A stretch of 64,000 nt of DNA from Acidimicrobiales bacterium (GTDB taxonomy: Bacteria > Actinomycetota > Acidimicrobiia > Acidimicrobiales > Acidimicrobilacustridaceae): assembly GCA_030830565.1 (NCBI GenBank), contig JAURMR010000004.1, forward strand, positions 1-64,000, written 5' to 3'. Under the pieces are notes generated by a model, which saw nothing but the letters and a program-made list of their open reading frames with translations, was not told where the DNA came from and made no database searches. Shown here piece by piece: positions 27,068 to 37,751 of this stretch. Position 1 is the first letter of the stretch, and each line of letters starts with the position of its first letter. A program made the position numbers and the translations under genes.

Positions 27068-27205
27068 TCAGTCGAGGTCCGGTCCGGACAGTTCGCGCCA
27101 CCCGCCCGAACGAGGCGGGGCGACACCTGATCCGCGGAGCCGAACGGCGGCGGCGACAAGCGCCCCCATGCCGATGGCAACCATGGCCCGTCGGATCATC
27201 TTCAT
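27068..27205 (-). CDS. Candidate 45-aa membrane micro-protein
   Basis: Hand-translated: MKMIRRAMVAIGMGALVAAAVRLRGSGVAPPRSGGWRELSGPDLD*; stop lies 1 nt before the ATG of the next gene (27066). Confidence 0.4.
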   Translation of the reverse strand: MKMIRRAMVAIGMGALVAAAVRLRGSGVAPPRSGGWRELSGPDLD

Positions 27206-27207
27206 CG

Positions 27208-27281
<74 letters not shown>

Positions 27282-27334
27282 GAACTGGCCGGGGCGTCAC
27301 CATACCGGACCCCCCGGCAGCCGGGAAAACCGGT

Positions 27335-27868
27335 TCAGGAAGACTGGTCGGGAACAGCCTGTGCCGTCTCGAGTTCGACCACCGTAAACCGCAGCCCACC
27401 AAGCACTCCGGCAATGAGGTTGAACAGGACACTGGTGACCACCGCAAAGAGGGCTCCGCCGACAAAGAGCACAAGTCCAGCGATCGTTGCGCCTTCGAAC
27501 ACCTTGATTCCGTCGATCGTGAAGGAACTTTCGGCCAACAACTGCGCCAAAAAGTCCTCGACCTTGCCGATACTGCCGGTCACCACGGCTCCCTGCCACA
27601 GGAGGACCCCAGCAACCACGATGATGAGCCAAAGGCAAAAGGCGAACGACAGCGAGACTCGCAACATCGACCAGGGATCGATTCGGGTGACAACGCGCTG
27701 GACCTGACGGGCCTTCACTGCCTTGCCCTGTCCCCGACCGATGGTGTTCCGGGGGGGTGGAGGGGCCGAGGCAGTCGGGGGCGCCGAGAAGGTGACTCCG
27801 GGCGTCTGGTCGACGGTCATCGTCGAAGTGTACGCATCGGGACACTTGATGGACGACAGGGTCACCAT
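27335..27868 (-). CDS. DUF3566 domain-containing transmembrane protein
   Basis: RVVTRIDPWSMLRVSLSFAFCLWLIIVVAGVLLW; conserved actinobacterial neighbour downstream of gyrA. Confidence 0.85.
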   Translation of the reverse strand: MVTLSSIKCPDAYTSTMTVDQTPGVTFSAPPTASAPPPPRNTIGRGQGKAVKARQVQRVVTRIDPWSMLRVSLSFAFCLWLIIVVAGVLLWQGAVVTGSIGKVEDFLAQLLAESSFTIDGIKVFEGATIAGLVLFVGGALFAVVTSVLFNLIAGVLGGLRFTVVELETAQAVPDQSS

Positions 27869-28185
27869 TGCCGCCTCGCTCGGGCGGTGGCTCGTAGGTC
27901 CTCGAGTCGCACCACCACTTCGACTTCAGCACCCTGCACCACGAAGGATTCGAGGACTGCTCCGTTCGCTTCGGTCACTGCTCCGGCGACGTCCTCACCC
28001 TCCGTTGCACCCGCCAGCGCAGCGGCGTCGGCCGCAGCCTGTGCCCGAGCCCTGCGGTCGACCTGACCACCGAGACGAACCACGACAAGCGCAATGACCA
28101 TGACGATGGCGAGCGCAACGACCGCCATCGGCACGATCTGGCCATCGTCACCTCGACAACGAAGGGTTCCGCTGTTTTGAACCAT
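27862..28185 (-). CDS. TadE-like / pilus-assembly-like protein
   Basis: DDGQIVPMAVVALAIVMVIALVVVRLGGQVDRRARAQAAADAAALAGA, the TadE/Rv3654c-like signature. Confidence 0.7.
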   Translation of the reverse strand: MVQNSGTLRCRGDDGQIVPMAVVALAIVMVIALVVVRLGGQVDRRARAQAAADAAALAGATEGEDVAGAVTEANGAVLESFVVQGAEVEVVVRLEDLRATARARRQW

Positions 28186-28316
28186 GACCCACTCCCCTGT
28201 TGCGGATCAACAGTCGGCTCCGACCAATGGCGGAACCGACCGCAAGAATCAGTCAGGGGAAGGAATATTTGAGCCGGTTGAAGCCGCCCCTATGTATCGC
28301 CGTCAGACGACGAAGA

Positions 28317-30818
28317 TCAGTCGTCGTCCTCGGTACCAAGGACCGGAGCAACCGAGGCGACGGTTTCGCCGTCGACCACGTTCATGACGCGAACGCCGGT
28401 GGCATCGCGACCTTGCGAGGAGATTTCACGAACCTCCATGCGAATCACGGTGCCGACACTGTTGATCACGAAGATTTCGTCGTCGATGCCAACCATGAAG
28501 GCGGCAACCACCGAACCCTTCTTTTCGTTGATCTTGATGCCCCGCACGCCCTGACCGCCGCGGCCCTGACGATTGAACTTGTCGAGCTGCGTGCGCTTTC
28601 CGTAGCCACCGTCGGTCACGATGAGGATTGCCGCGTCGTCGCGAGTGACATCGCAAGACACCACTTCGTCGCCTGCACGCATCTTCATGCCACGAACGCC
28701 GGCCGCAGCGCGACCCATTGCACGAACTTCGTCTTCGGCAAAGCGAATCGCTTGTCCTGCTTTCGACACCATGAGGATGTCGTCGCCACCATTGGTGGGG
28801 ATAACGCGAACGAGTTCATCGCCATCTTTGAGGTTGATGGCAATGATGCCGGCACGAAGCGATGAGTCGTATTCGGTGAACTTGGTCTTCTTGACCTGAC
28901 CGTTCTTGGTGCAGAAGAAGAGGAACTTGTTCGACTCGTAATCGCGAGTATCGATGATCGCCTGGATCTTTTCGTCCGGTTGCAACGGAAGAAGGTTGAC
29001 CACCGCGGTTCCGCGTGCGGTGCGTTCCTTCATCGGAATTTCGTGCGCCTTGAGGCGATACACGCGACCGCGTGTCGAGAAGAACAACAGGTACGCGTGC
29101 GCGGTGGTGTGAATGATGTGCTGGACGTAGTCCTCATCCTTGAGTTTCGTGCCCGCAACGCCACGGCCGCCGCGGCCCTGCACCTTGAATGCGTCAGAGG
29201 ACACGGTCTTGATGTAACCCTTGGCCGACATCGTGACCACAAGATCTTCATCGTCGATGAGGTCTTCGATGTCGAGATCGCCAACATCGAACGTGATTTG
29301 GCTGCGACGAGGCTGTCCGTAGGTTTCACGAACCTTGCCCATTTCTTCAGCGATGACGGCCCGTTTCTTGCCTTCATCGCCGAGGATGGCTTCCAGATCA
29401 GCAATGGTTTCGCGCAACTTCGCCATTTCCTCTTCGAGTTGCGAACGACCCAAACGAGTGAGGCGCGACAACTGCATGTCGAGGATGTGCTCGGCCTGTT
29501 CGGTCGAGAATTCAAACGGCGCAGCCATCAACGCTTCGCGTGCGGCCTGCTTATCGGCCGAAGCGCGGATAGCGGCGATGATTTCGTCGATGAGGTCGAG
29601 GGCCTTCAGCAGACCTTCAACGATGTGAGCGCGGCGTTGCGCCTCATCGAGGCGGTATTGCGAACGACGAGTAATGACTTCGATCTGATGATCGATATAG
29701 GCAACAAGCGCGTCGCGAAGGTTGAGGGTGCGAGGAATTCCGTCGACGAGTGCAACGGTGTTCACGGCAAAGTTGGTTTGCAGTGGAGTGCGCTTGTAGA
29801 GGTTGTTGAGAATGACGAGTGCAGGCGCATCGCGCTTGAGGCGAAGCACAAGGCGCATCTTGCCCTTGGCGGATTCGTCGTTCAGTTCAGCAATGCCTTC
29901 GAGCTCGCGGTTATCGACCAGTTCTTTGACCTTGACGATGAACTGGTTCGGGCTGACCTGGTAGGGAAGTTCGGTAATGACGATGAAGTCCGAACGCGCG
30001 CCTTCTTCGATTTCGGCCTTACCGCGAAGCTTGATGGAGCCACGACCAGTTCGGTACGCGTCGATAATTCCCTGGCGACCCATGATGAGCGCGCCGGTCG
30101 GGAAGTCAGGACCCTTGACGAACTCCATGAGGTCGTCAGGCGTTGCTTCTGGATTTTGCAAAAGGTGATTCACTGCGTCGATGACTTCACCAAGATTGTG
30201 CGGCGGAATGTTGGTGGCCATACCAACCGCAATGCCCTGCGAACCATTTACCAACAGGTTGGGGAAACGGCTGGGGAGAACTACTGGTTCTTGGAACTCA
30301 CCCGAATAGTTGTCGATGAAGTCGACGGTGTTTTCGTCGATGTCGGCGAGCATGTCAAGCGCCATCGGAGCAAGGCGACATTCGGTGTAACGCGCAGCAG
30401 CCGGTGGTTCATCGAGCGAACCGAAGTTTCCCTTTGGATGCACGAGTGGGTGACGCAATGAAAACGACTGGCCCATTCGAACCAGCGCGTCATAAATCGC
30501 GGAGTCACCATGCGGGTGGTACTTGCCCATGACTTCGCCGGTTACACGAGCGCATTTCATGGTTGGGCGGTCAGGAAGGGCACGGAGGTCGTACATGCCC
30601 CAAAGGATTCGGCGGTGAACGGGCTTCAGACCGTCTCGTGCATCGGGAAGTGCACGCGACACGATGACTGACATCGCGTAGTCGAGGAAGGAGCGTTCCA
30701 TCTCCTCCTGGATCTCAATTGGCTCGATGGTGCCAAACGTCGCCGGCGGCGCATCACCTGAACCGGTGTCGTCGCCTCCGGAGTTTGCGCCCTCGTCCGA
30801 TGCCTTTTTCTTCGCCAT
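28317..30818 (-). CDS. gyrA: DNA gyrase subunit A
   Basis: [44 protein letters not shown]; 833 aa, no intein evident. Confidence 0.99.
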   Translation of the reverse strand: MAKKKASDEGANSGGDDTGSGDAPPATFGTIEPIEIQEEMERSFLDYAMSVIVSRALPDARDGLKPVHRRILWGMYDLRALPDRPTMKCARVTGEVMGKYHPHGDSAIYDALVRMGQSFSLRHPLVHPKGNFGSLDEPPAAARYTECRLAPMALDMLADIDENTVDFIDNYSGEFQEPVVLPSRFPNLLVNGSQGIAVGMATNIPPHNLGEVIDAVNHLLQNPEATPDDLMEFVKGPDFPTGALIMGRQGIIDAYRTGRGSIKLRGKAEIEEGARSDFIVITELPYQVSPNQFIVKVKELVDNRELEGIAELNDESAKGKMRLVLRLKRDAPALVILNNLYKRTPLQTNFAVNTVALVDGIPRTLNLRDALVAYIDHQIEVITRRSQYRLDEAQRRAHIVEGLLKALDLIDEIIAAIRASADKQAAREALMAAPFEFSTEQAEHILDMQLSRLTRLGRSQLEEEMAKLRETIADLEAILGDEGKKRAVIAEEMGKVRETYGQPRRSQITFDVGDLDIEDLIDDEDLVVTMSAKGYIKTVSSDAFKVQGRGGRGVAGTKLKDEDYVQHIIHTTAHAYLLFFSTRGRVYRLKAHEIPMKERTARGTAVVNLLPLQPDEKIQAIIDTRDYESNKFLFFCTKNGQVKKTKFTEYDSSLRAGIIAINLKDGDELVRVIPTNGGDDILMVSKAGQAIRFAEDEVRAMGRAAAGVRGMKMRAGDEVVSCDVTRDDAAILIVTDGGYGKRTQLDKFNRQGRGGQGVRGIKINEKKGSVVAAFMVGIDDEIFVINSVGTVIRMEVREISSQGRDATGVRVMNVVDGETVASVAPVLGTEDDD

Positions 30819-30853
30819 CTGTTGCCTGTGGTTCCTGTCGTCGGGCGGCTTCC

Positions 30854-32791
30854 TCAGATATCGAGGAAGCGCACGTCCTTCGCGTTTGTCTGAATGAAGT
30901 GCTTGCGGGATTCAACGTCGTCACCCATAAGCACCGAGAAGATTTCGTCGGCGATTGCGGCTTGTTCGACGGTGACCTGAAGCAACGTGCGCTTCGTGGC
31001 GTCCATCGTGGTGTCGCCGAGTTCGTCGTAATCCATTTCGCCGAGACCCTTGAGTCGCTGGAACTCTTTCTTGTGGTCTGGTTTCTCGGACAAGAATGCG
31101 GCCTTTGCGGTGTCGTCCTTGAGATAGATCTTCTCTTTGCCGACAACCGTTGAGTAAAGCGGCGGCTGCGCAATGTACACGTGCTGCTGTTCGACGAGTT
31201 CCTTCATGTGACGGAAGAAGAACGTAAGTAGAAGTGTACGAATGTGTGAACCGTCGACATCGGCGTCGCACATAAGGATGACTTTGTTGTAGCGAATCTT
31301 TTCAACATCGAATTCCGCACTCACACCAGCACCGATGGCTGTAATAAGGGTTTGGACTTCATTGTTCTTCAGCATCTTGTCGAGACGAGCTCGTTCGACG
31401 TTGAGAATCTTGCCGCGAATGGGAAGGATCGCTTGTGTGCGCGGATCGCGCGCAGCGACTGCGGAGCCGCCAGCGGAATCGCCTTCCACGATGAAGAGTT
31501 CGCATTCGTCGGGATTGCGGCTGGCGCAGTCTTTGAGTTTGTCGGGCATGCCCGCACCTTCAAGTGCGGACTTCCGGCGAGTGGCGTCACGCGCGTTTCG
31601 GGCAGCGAGACGAGCGCGGGATGCGAGTGTCGCTTTCTGCACAATCTTGCGAGCTTCGGCAGGATTTTCTTCAAGCCAATCGGCAAGGCGTTCGTTCGTG
31701 GCCTTTTCAACCAATGAACGCATTGAAACGTTGCCCAACTTGCCCTTGGTCTGACCTTCGAACTGCGGTTCACGAAGTTTCACCGAAATGATTGCGGTGA
31801 GACCTTCACGAATGTCATCGCCAGTGAGATTGTCTTCCTTCTCTTTGAGAAGTGACTTTGCTCGGGCGTACTTGTTCACCACGTTGGTGATGGACTTTTT
31901 GAAACCTTCTTCATGCATGCCGCCTTCAATGGTGGCGATGCCATTTGCGAAAGAGTGAAGCCCGTCGGCGTTGAAACCGGTGTTCCACTGGAACGCGATT
32001 TCTACTTCCTGATCTTCTTCGGCTTGTTCGTAGTAGCCGACTTTTTTGAAGAGGGCTTCTTTCGAGGAATTCAGGTGGCGAACAAAATCGACGATGCCGC
32101 CGGCGTACTTGAAGACGATGACTTCGGAATTTGTCGCATCGGGACGCTTGTCCTGGAAACGAATTTCGAGTCCCTTATTCAAGAACGCCATCATCTGAAA
32201 GCGCTCGAGCAAGGTCTGAGCGCGGAACACCGTTTCGTCGAAAATGGTGGGGTCGGGCCAGAAACGAACCGTTGTGCCGGTTCGGCCCTTCGGTGCCTTT
32301 CCGCGAACCTCAAGCTTGGTGGTGAGCTTTCCGCCGTTGGTGAAGTCCATGTAGTGGCGATTGTCAGAGTGATCGATTTCGACCTCAACCCGCTCAGAGA
32401 GAGCGTTCACAACAGAGATACCCACACCGTGGAGACCGCCGGAGACCTTGTAACCGCCTCCGCCGAACTTGCCACCAGCGTGAAGCACGGTGAGCACGAC
32501 CTCGGCCGCACTCATGCCCTTCATTTTTGGATCAGGATGTTTGTCGACCGGGATACCGCGTCCGTCATCGACGACTTCGCATCCGCCATCGGGCAACAAC
32601 GTGACTTCAATGCGAGTGGCGTGACCGGCCATCGCTTCGTCAACAGAGTTATCGACCACTTCGTACACCAAGTGATGCAGACCAGCTGGACCGGTTGAAC
32701 CGATGTACATGCCGGGTCGTTTGCGCACCGCCTCGAGGCCCTCGAGGATCGTGATGTCTTTTGCGCCGTACTCTTCGGTGGTTTTCGCCAC
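30854..32791 (-). CDS. gyrB: DNA gyrase subunit B
   Basis: GLEAVRKRPGMYIGSTGPAGLHHLVYEVVDNSVDEA; EGDSAGGSA; 645 aa. Confidence 0.99.
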   Translation of the reverse strand: MAKTTEEYGAKDITILEGLEAVRKRPGMYIGSTGPAGLHHLVYEVVDNSVDEAMAGHATRIEVTLLPDGGCEVVDDGRGIPVDKHPDPKMKGMSAAEVVLTVLHAGGKFGGGGYKVSGGLHGVGISVVNALSERVEVEIDHSDNRHYMDFTNGGKLTTKLEVRGKAPKGRTGTTVRFWPDPTIFDETVFRAQTLLERFQMMAFLNKGLEIRFQDKRPDATNSEVIVFKYAGGIVDFVRHLNSSKEALFKKVGYYEQAEEDQEVEIAFQWNTGFNADGLHSFANGIATIEGGMHEEGFKKSITNVVNKYARAKSLLKEKEDNLTGDDIREGLTAIISVKLREPQFEGQTKGKLGNVSMRSLVEKATNERLADWLEENPAEARKIVQKATLASRARLAARNARDATRRKSALEGAGMPDKLKDCASRNPDECELFIVEGDSAGGSAVAARDPRTQAILPIRGKILNVERARLDKMLKNNEVQTLITAIGAGVSAEFDVEKIRYNKVILMCDADVDGSHIRTLLLTFFFRHMKELVEQQHVYIAQPPLYSTVVGKEKIYLKDDTAKAAFLSEKPDHKKEFQRLKGLGEMDYDELGDTTMDATKRTLLQVTVEQAAIADEIFSVLMGDDVESRKHFIQTNAKDVRFLDI

Positions 32792-32974
32792 GCTTTGGGC
32801 TTCCCCTTACCGGTACTTCGCCGGTGTCTTGATTGCGAGATCAACAGGTACAAACTGCGAATTCGACACGTAAAGCGCGTCTGTCACAGTCGGAGAATCC
32901 TACCAGCGACACGCGTGTTTAACGGGTATTACGACGCGCAAATCATGGGTTTCGCGTGAAGCGAAGCGACAGGG

Positions 32975-33310
32975 TCAACCAGCCTGTTCTGGCCGAACAC
33001 GAACATCGATTGCGTCAACTGCATTGCGTCCAAGTTCTGCTTGAAGTCGCTCGATCAAATCGTGTTCGAGAAAGCGCAATTGCGTTGCCCATGCCGGATC
33101 AGAAACAGCAACAACCAGCGTCGTTCCCTTTATTGCAACCGGACGACTTTGCGCGGCGACTGCGTCTCCGACGAGTTCAGGCCAACGTCCAAAAATGCCC
33201 GTTGTGACATCGGCTGATGGTCCACCGAGATGACGAACAATGCGATCAAGGCTTGCATGCATTGACACCGGATCGCCGGTTGATGCATCTGGCAATGGTT
33301 CCCACGGCAT
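32975..33310 (-). CDS. DUF721 (DciA-like) protein
   Basis: WPELVGDAVAAQSRPVAIKGTTLVVAVSDPAWATQLRFLEHDLIERLQ between recF and gyrB. Confidence 0.85.
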   Translation of the reverse strand: MPWEPLPDASTGDPVSMHASLDRIVRHLGGPSADVTTGIFGRWPELVGDAVAAQSRPVAIKGTTLVVAVSDPAWATQLRFLEHDLIERLQAELGRNAVDAIDVRVRPEQAG

Positions 33311-33373
33311 CCACGCAGTGTACGAAGCGCTTCTCGCACCACGATGCCTACACGAGAAAAACTGCGTTTTTTC

Positions 33374-34453
33374 TTAGTCCGGACGGATTGTTGCGTTCGA
33401 GACTCTCAACACCAGTTCGGGTGACGCGCCTGGCGGAAGTCCGGCGGCACTCGACAAGACCGTTTGGCCTGGTGGCAAATGCTCGAGAAGTGCCGCGCTG
33501 CGATCGGGGTCGAGTTCGGAGAACACGTCGTCGAGCAACAAAATCGGTGAAGAGCCCGTTGCATCGGTAACAACGCGATGGGCAGCAAGGCGCAGTGCTA
33601 ATGCGAGTGAGCGTTGTTCTCCTTGTGACGCATGCGTTCGGGAGGGCAGTTGATCAAGGTGAAGGACGAGATCATCGCGATGAGGGCCTACAAGCGAAAC
33701 CCCACGGCGGAGTTCGTCTCGACGAGCGGCTTCAAGTGCTGCGGCCAAACCTTGTTCACGCCACGGCGCGTCGTACGACACCGTGACAGGGACTGGCCGC
33801 CCGGCAACCTGGGAGTAAGCAAGATCAAGTGCTGGACCGAGTTCTCGCACCAGTTCATCGCGAGCATCGGCTAAGGCCTCACCGGTCTCGATCAGCTTTG
33901 CGTCCCACACCATGAGCGTTGCTTCGACTTCTGGACTGAGTCGCCCACCGGACTGCTTCAGCAACGCGTTTCGTTGACGAAGGATTCGGTCGAGATCTGA
34001 GCGCAATGAATCAAACGCCGGCCGCCGAGCGACAAGCGCATCATCCAAATAGCGGCGTCGTTCCGCCGGGCCCCCCTTAACCAACTCAAGGTCATCGGGC
34101 GCAAACACCGAAACGCGCAAGGCGCCGAGGAGATCGCGGGTTCGGGCCAACTTTTGCTTATTGACCTGCACGCGACCGCGACCACTTGACGCGATTTCTG
34201 CCTCGATAAGAAGTTGCCGCCCCTCGCGCTCCCCTTCTGCGCGAACAATCGCCGAGGTTGCTCCCGATCGAACGAGCGCGTCGTTCGGAGCTCCGCGAAA
34301 TGAGGACAGAGTCGCGAGATAGCCAATGGCTTCCATCACGTTTGTCTTTCCTTCGCCGTTTTGGCCAAGGAGAGCCGTGAGCCCAGGTGCAAAGGCGATA
34401 TCCGCGCTGGCGTAGGACCGAAAGTCAGTGAGCCAGAGACGAGCGAGGCGCAC
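33374..34453 (-). CDS. recF: DNA replication and repair protein RecF
   Basis: LWLTDFRSYASADIAFAPGLTALLGQNGEGKTNVMEAIGYLA; downstream of dnaN. Confidence 0.97.
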   Translation of the reverse strand: MRLARLWLTDFRSYASADIAFAPGLTALLGQNGEGKTNVMEAIGYLATLSSFRGAPNDALVRSGATSAIVRAEGEREGRQLLIEAEIASSGRGRVQVNKQKLARTRDLLGALRVSVFAPDDLELVKGGPAERRRYLDDALVARRPAFDSLRSDLDRILRQRNALLKQSGGRLSPEVEATLMVWDAKLIETGEALADARDELVRELGPALDLAYSQVAGRPVPVTVSYDAPWREQGLAAALEAARRDELRRGVSLVGPHRDDLVLHLDQLPSRTHASQGEQRSLALALRLAAHRVVTDATGSSPILLLDDVFSELDPDRSAALLEHLPPGQTVLSSAAGLPPGASPELVLRVSNATIRPD

Positions 34454-34454
34454 G

Positions 34455-35555
34455 TCAGTTGCGGATCGGCATCAACAGGTACAAGAAATCGTCGGTTTCA
34501 TTACCTCGAATAAGTACGGGGCTTGTGGGTCGAGCGATCTCGATAGTGATTTCATCAGAAGGTGCGGCTTCGATGCCGGCGCGCAGGTACTCGGGGTTAA
34601 ACGAAATCTCGAGTTCTTCTCCAACGTGACGCGCATCGATGACTTCGTCAGCCTTACCAACATCGAAACTTTCGGCAATGAGTTCAACGGAATCGTTTTT
34701 GATATCAAGACGAATCTTGGTGTTTTCCTTTGAAAGCAGGCCCACGCGCTTGAGTGCTTCAAGGAATGTCTCGCGTTCAATCGTGAGACGGTTCGGGTGA
34801 GAGTCCGCGGTCTTCGGAAGAAGGTTTTCGTAATCGGGGAAACTTCCGTCAAGAAGCTGGCTCACAAGTCGAACGCCATCGACTTCAAAGGAAACATGTC
34901 GTTCGGCGAGACGGATTGTGACGTTCTCGGCAGTCGTAAGAAGTCGGTTGAGTTCTTTCAGCGCTGAAGAAGGAACAAGAACCTTTTGTCCTTCGGTGAG
35001 AATTGATGTGCCCGGAAGATCTCGGATCGCTAAACGATAGGTATCTGTCGCAACCAGGCGAATCCCGGTGCCTTGAGCAGCAATGGAAACACCAGTGAGT
35101 TCGAACTTGCGAGATTCATCGGTACTTGCGGCCGACACGACCTGAGAAATGGCGTCGCGCAGAAGTGCGGCGTCAATCGTGACAGCGGACTCGGGTGCTT
35201 CAGGCATCGGCGGGTAGTCAACAGCGATGGTCTTGACTGCGAACTGTGAACGACCAGAGCCAATACGGACTTCGTTGTCGTCGGCCTCAAAGGTGACTGC
35301 GCCTTCAGGAAGATTGCGAACAATCTCGGAAAGGAGCTTGGACGGGACGAGCACCGTGCCGTCACGAGAACCAGAAACTGAGGCAGTGGCGATGATGGTG
35401 AGATCGAGATCACTTCCGGTCACCTGAAGTTGATCGCCAACCAACACGAGGTTGAGACCCATAAGGGCCTGACGTCCAGAGCTGCGCGTGGTGACACCAC
35501 GAGCCGCTACGGAGATGGCTTCGACGAGTGGATCTCGCTCACAACGGAACTTCAC
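34455..35555 (-). CDS. dnaN: DNA polymerase III beta subunit (sliding clamp)
   Basis: MKFRCERDPLVEAISVAARGVTTR...; ends YLLMPIRN; next to dnaA. Confidence 0.98.
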   Translation of the reverse strand: MKFRCERDPLVEAISVAARGVTTRSSGRQALMGLNLVLVGDQLQVTGSDLDLTIIATASVSGSRDGTVLVPSKLLSEIVRNLPEGAVTFEADDNEVRIGSGRSQFAVKTIAVDYPPMPEAPESAVTIDAALLRDAISQVVSAASTDESRKFELTGVSIAAQGTGIRLVATDTYRLAIRDLPGTSILTEGQKVLVPSSALKELNRLLTTAENVTIRLAERHVSFEVDGVRLVSQLLDGSFPDYENLLPKTADSHPNRLTIERETFLEALKRVGLLSKENTKIRLDIKNDSVELIAESFDVGKADEVIDARHVGEELEISFNPEYLRAGIEAAPSDEITIEIARPTSPVLIRGNETDDFLYLLMPIRN

Positions 35556-35874
35556 GTCGGCTCACTTTCCTGACAGACGGTGTTGCTTGTTGTAGTTGTA
35601 AAAAAGAATGAGAAATAGGTAGTAGTTGTAATAAGCGCTGTGGATTGTGGACAAATAGGCATAGTCCCAGCGTGGCGCCAGTTTTGTTGTCCCTGCGTCA
35701 TCCACAGTGATCCACAGTCTGAACGGTGGGAGTGACAGCGCGGGGGATCATCAACCAGTCGTCCACTTTTCATGCAGTGGCGCGCGCGCCATGGTCCACT
35801 GGGTTGTCCACCGCGCGAGCGTTCGAAACTCCGCGCGGGCGTTCGGCTCGAGTAACGGTTGAGGGTCACGGCGG
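35556..35874. other. oriC: Putative chromosomal replication origin oriC
   Basis: dnaA-dnaN intergenic region; DnaA boxes: perfect TTGTCCACA (35646-35654, -), TCATCCACA (35698-35706), TGATCCACA (35708-35716), TTGTCCACC (35804-35812); AT-rich tract at about 35585-35635. Confidence 0.9.
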
Positions 35875-37329
35875 TCAACTGTTTCGGATCCGTTGGGTCA
35901 ACTCAGTGACCTGGTCGTAAATCTGTCGACGCTCTTTCATGAGGCCGCTGATCTTCTCGACTGCATGGATAACCGTGGTGTGATCGCGGCCACCAAATTC
36001 ACGTGCGATCGCCGGGTAGCTCAGATCAGTCATTTCCCGCATGACGTACATACCGATCTGGCGAGCGGTCACGAGTGGGCGGCGTCGGCTTTGCCCGCGG
36101 ATTTCGTCGATCGTGAAATCGAACATTTCCGAGGTCTTCTCGAGAATGAGTGCCGGTGTGATCGGGCGGGGTTGAGTATTGGTGAGGATGTCGCTGAGGA
36201 CCCCTTCGGCCAATTCCACCGTGAGCGGATTACCGGTGAGGCTGGCAAATGCGCAGACACGAATCAGGGCGCCTTCAAGCTCACGAATGTTGTTGGTGAT
36301 ATTCGAGGCAATGAATTCAAGGACATCGGGCGGCGGAGCAATGGGCTCACGCTCGGCTTTCTTGCGAAGAATCGCTAGACGAGTTTCGAGTTCCGGCGGA
36401 TTGATCTCGGTAATGAGCCCCATCTTGAAGCGGCTGCGGAGCCGATCTTCAAGGGTGGAGATGGCGTCGGGCGGACGATCGGAGGACAGCACAATCTGGG
36501 CGTTGGCCTGATAGAGAGACTCGAAGGTATGGAAGAGCTCTTCCTGGAGACCTTCCTTGCCTTCAATGATCTGAATGTCATCAAGGAGGAGAACGTCGAT
36601 TTCGCGGTAGCGCTTCTTGAACTCGGGCATCGTGTTCTGGCGGATGGCGTCGACGTACTGATTGAGGAATTGCTCGGTTGAGACGTACCGGACCTGATGG
36701 CCGGGGTAAATCTCGCGCACGTAGTTGGCGATCGCTTGGAGAAGGTGGGTCTTGCCCAATCCGGCGTCGCCATAAATGAAGAGTGGGTTATACGACTTCG
36801 CCGGTGTCTCGGCCACGCTCAGCGCAGCGGCATGAGCGAAGCGATTCGATGTACCGGTGACGAAGGCGTCGAAGGTGTATCGCGGATTCACTGTCAGGCC
36901 GAGTTCCTGCTCGGGAACGGGAGTTGTCCCCAGAGCCTCGGAAGTTGTCAACAGCGGCTGGGAATCGTTGGGGACATCGGCGGAAAAGCCTGTGGACGGC
37001 GCTGGGGAGAAGTTTGCTGATGCCGGCGCGACGTCGGTTTGGACTTCGATGGCCAGTCGCACGGCGCTTTGGCCAATATCAGCGAGGGCGCCATTCACGA
37101 GCGTGAGATAACGCGATTCGATGCGATCTTTTACGACAGAACTCGGCACGGCGACCGAAAGAACCGTTCCCTGAAGATCGAGTGGGGTCACCATGGAAAA
37201 CGTCGTGAGCCAGACGGCCTCGGACACCTGCTCGCGCAGCGCGACAGTGCACGTCGTCCACAATTGTTCGGCTTGGTCCACCTGCACGAAAGCCCCTGAC
37301 AATGGGTTTGGTTCCACAACAACGTTCAC
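35875..37329 (-). CDS. dnaA: Chromosomal replication initiator protein DnaA
   Basis: NPRYTFDAFVTGTSNRFAHAAALSVAE, GDAGLGKTHLLQAI, GGRDHTTVIHAVEKI; ORF reaches 37401 but GTG 37329 (VNVVVEPNPLSG...) is a likely start. Confidence 0.97.
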   Translation of the reverse strand: MNVVVEPNPLSGAFVQVDQAEQLWTTCTVALREQVSEAVWLTTFSMVTPLDLQGTVLSVAVPSSVVKDRIESRYLTLVNGALADIGQSAVRLAIEVQTDVAPASANFSPAPSTGFSADVPNDSQPLLTTSEALGTTPVPEQELGLTVNPRYTFDAFVTGTSNRFAHAAALSVAETPAKSYNPLFIYGDAGLGKTHLLQAIANYVREIYPGHQVRYVSTEQFLNQYVDAIRQNTMPEFKKRYREIDVLLLDDIQIIEGKEGLQEELFHTFESLYQANAQIVLSSDRPPDAISTLEDRLRSRFKMGLITEINPPELETRLAILRKKAEREPIAPPPDVLEFIASNITNNIRELEGALIRVCAFASLTGNPLTVELAEGVLSDILTNTQPRPITPALILEKTSEMFDFTIDEIRGQSRRRPLVTARQIGMYVMREMTDLSYPAIAREFGGRDHTTVIHAVEKISGLMKERRQIYDQVTELTQRIRNS

Positions 37330-37616
37330 ACTTGTGGAAAACCTCGACCGCTGTCCACATGAGGTGGTTCGCCGTTGTTCGACACAGATGTGCCCGCTCA
37401 CGGGCGTCGGTGTCGAGGCCCTGTGGACGGGCGAGGGACGGTAGCACCTTGCTGATGTTGCTGCATCCGGGCTTCACCCTCTAGCGTTGCGATCCGAACA
37501 GGTGTCGGGCTCCTTGCGCATGCGTAAGGCCGGGCCCGTTTCCACACCACAATCCATGTCGAAGAAGCAACGATCTGTTGACCCCCTCTTGGGTTTTCGG
37601 GTCACGGAGGCCCCTC

Positions 37617-37751
37617 GTGAAGCGTACGTTCCAGCCCAATAACCGCCGTCGGGCGAAGAAGCACGGCTTCCGTTCCCGCATGTCCACTCGCGCTGGGCGC
37701 AATGTTCTGCGGTCGCGCCGGCTCAAGGGCCGTCGACGTCTGTCGGCCTGA
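37617..37751 (+). CDS. rpmH: 50S ribosomal protein L34
   Basis: GTG start: [44 protein letters not shown]; 44 aa, missed by the ORF track because of length. Confidence 0.98.
   Translation: MKRTFQPNNRRRAKKHGFRSRMSTRAGRNVLRSRRLKGRRRLSA

Noticed and set aside
28980-30461. 493-aa + strand ORF
   Set aside because: Antisense to gyrA; composition (many H/D/V/F) typical of a reverse-strand shadow ORF.
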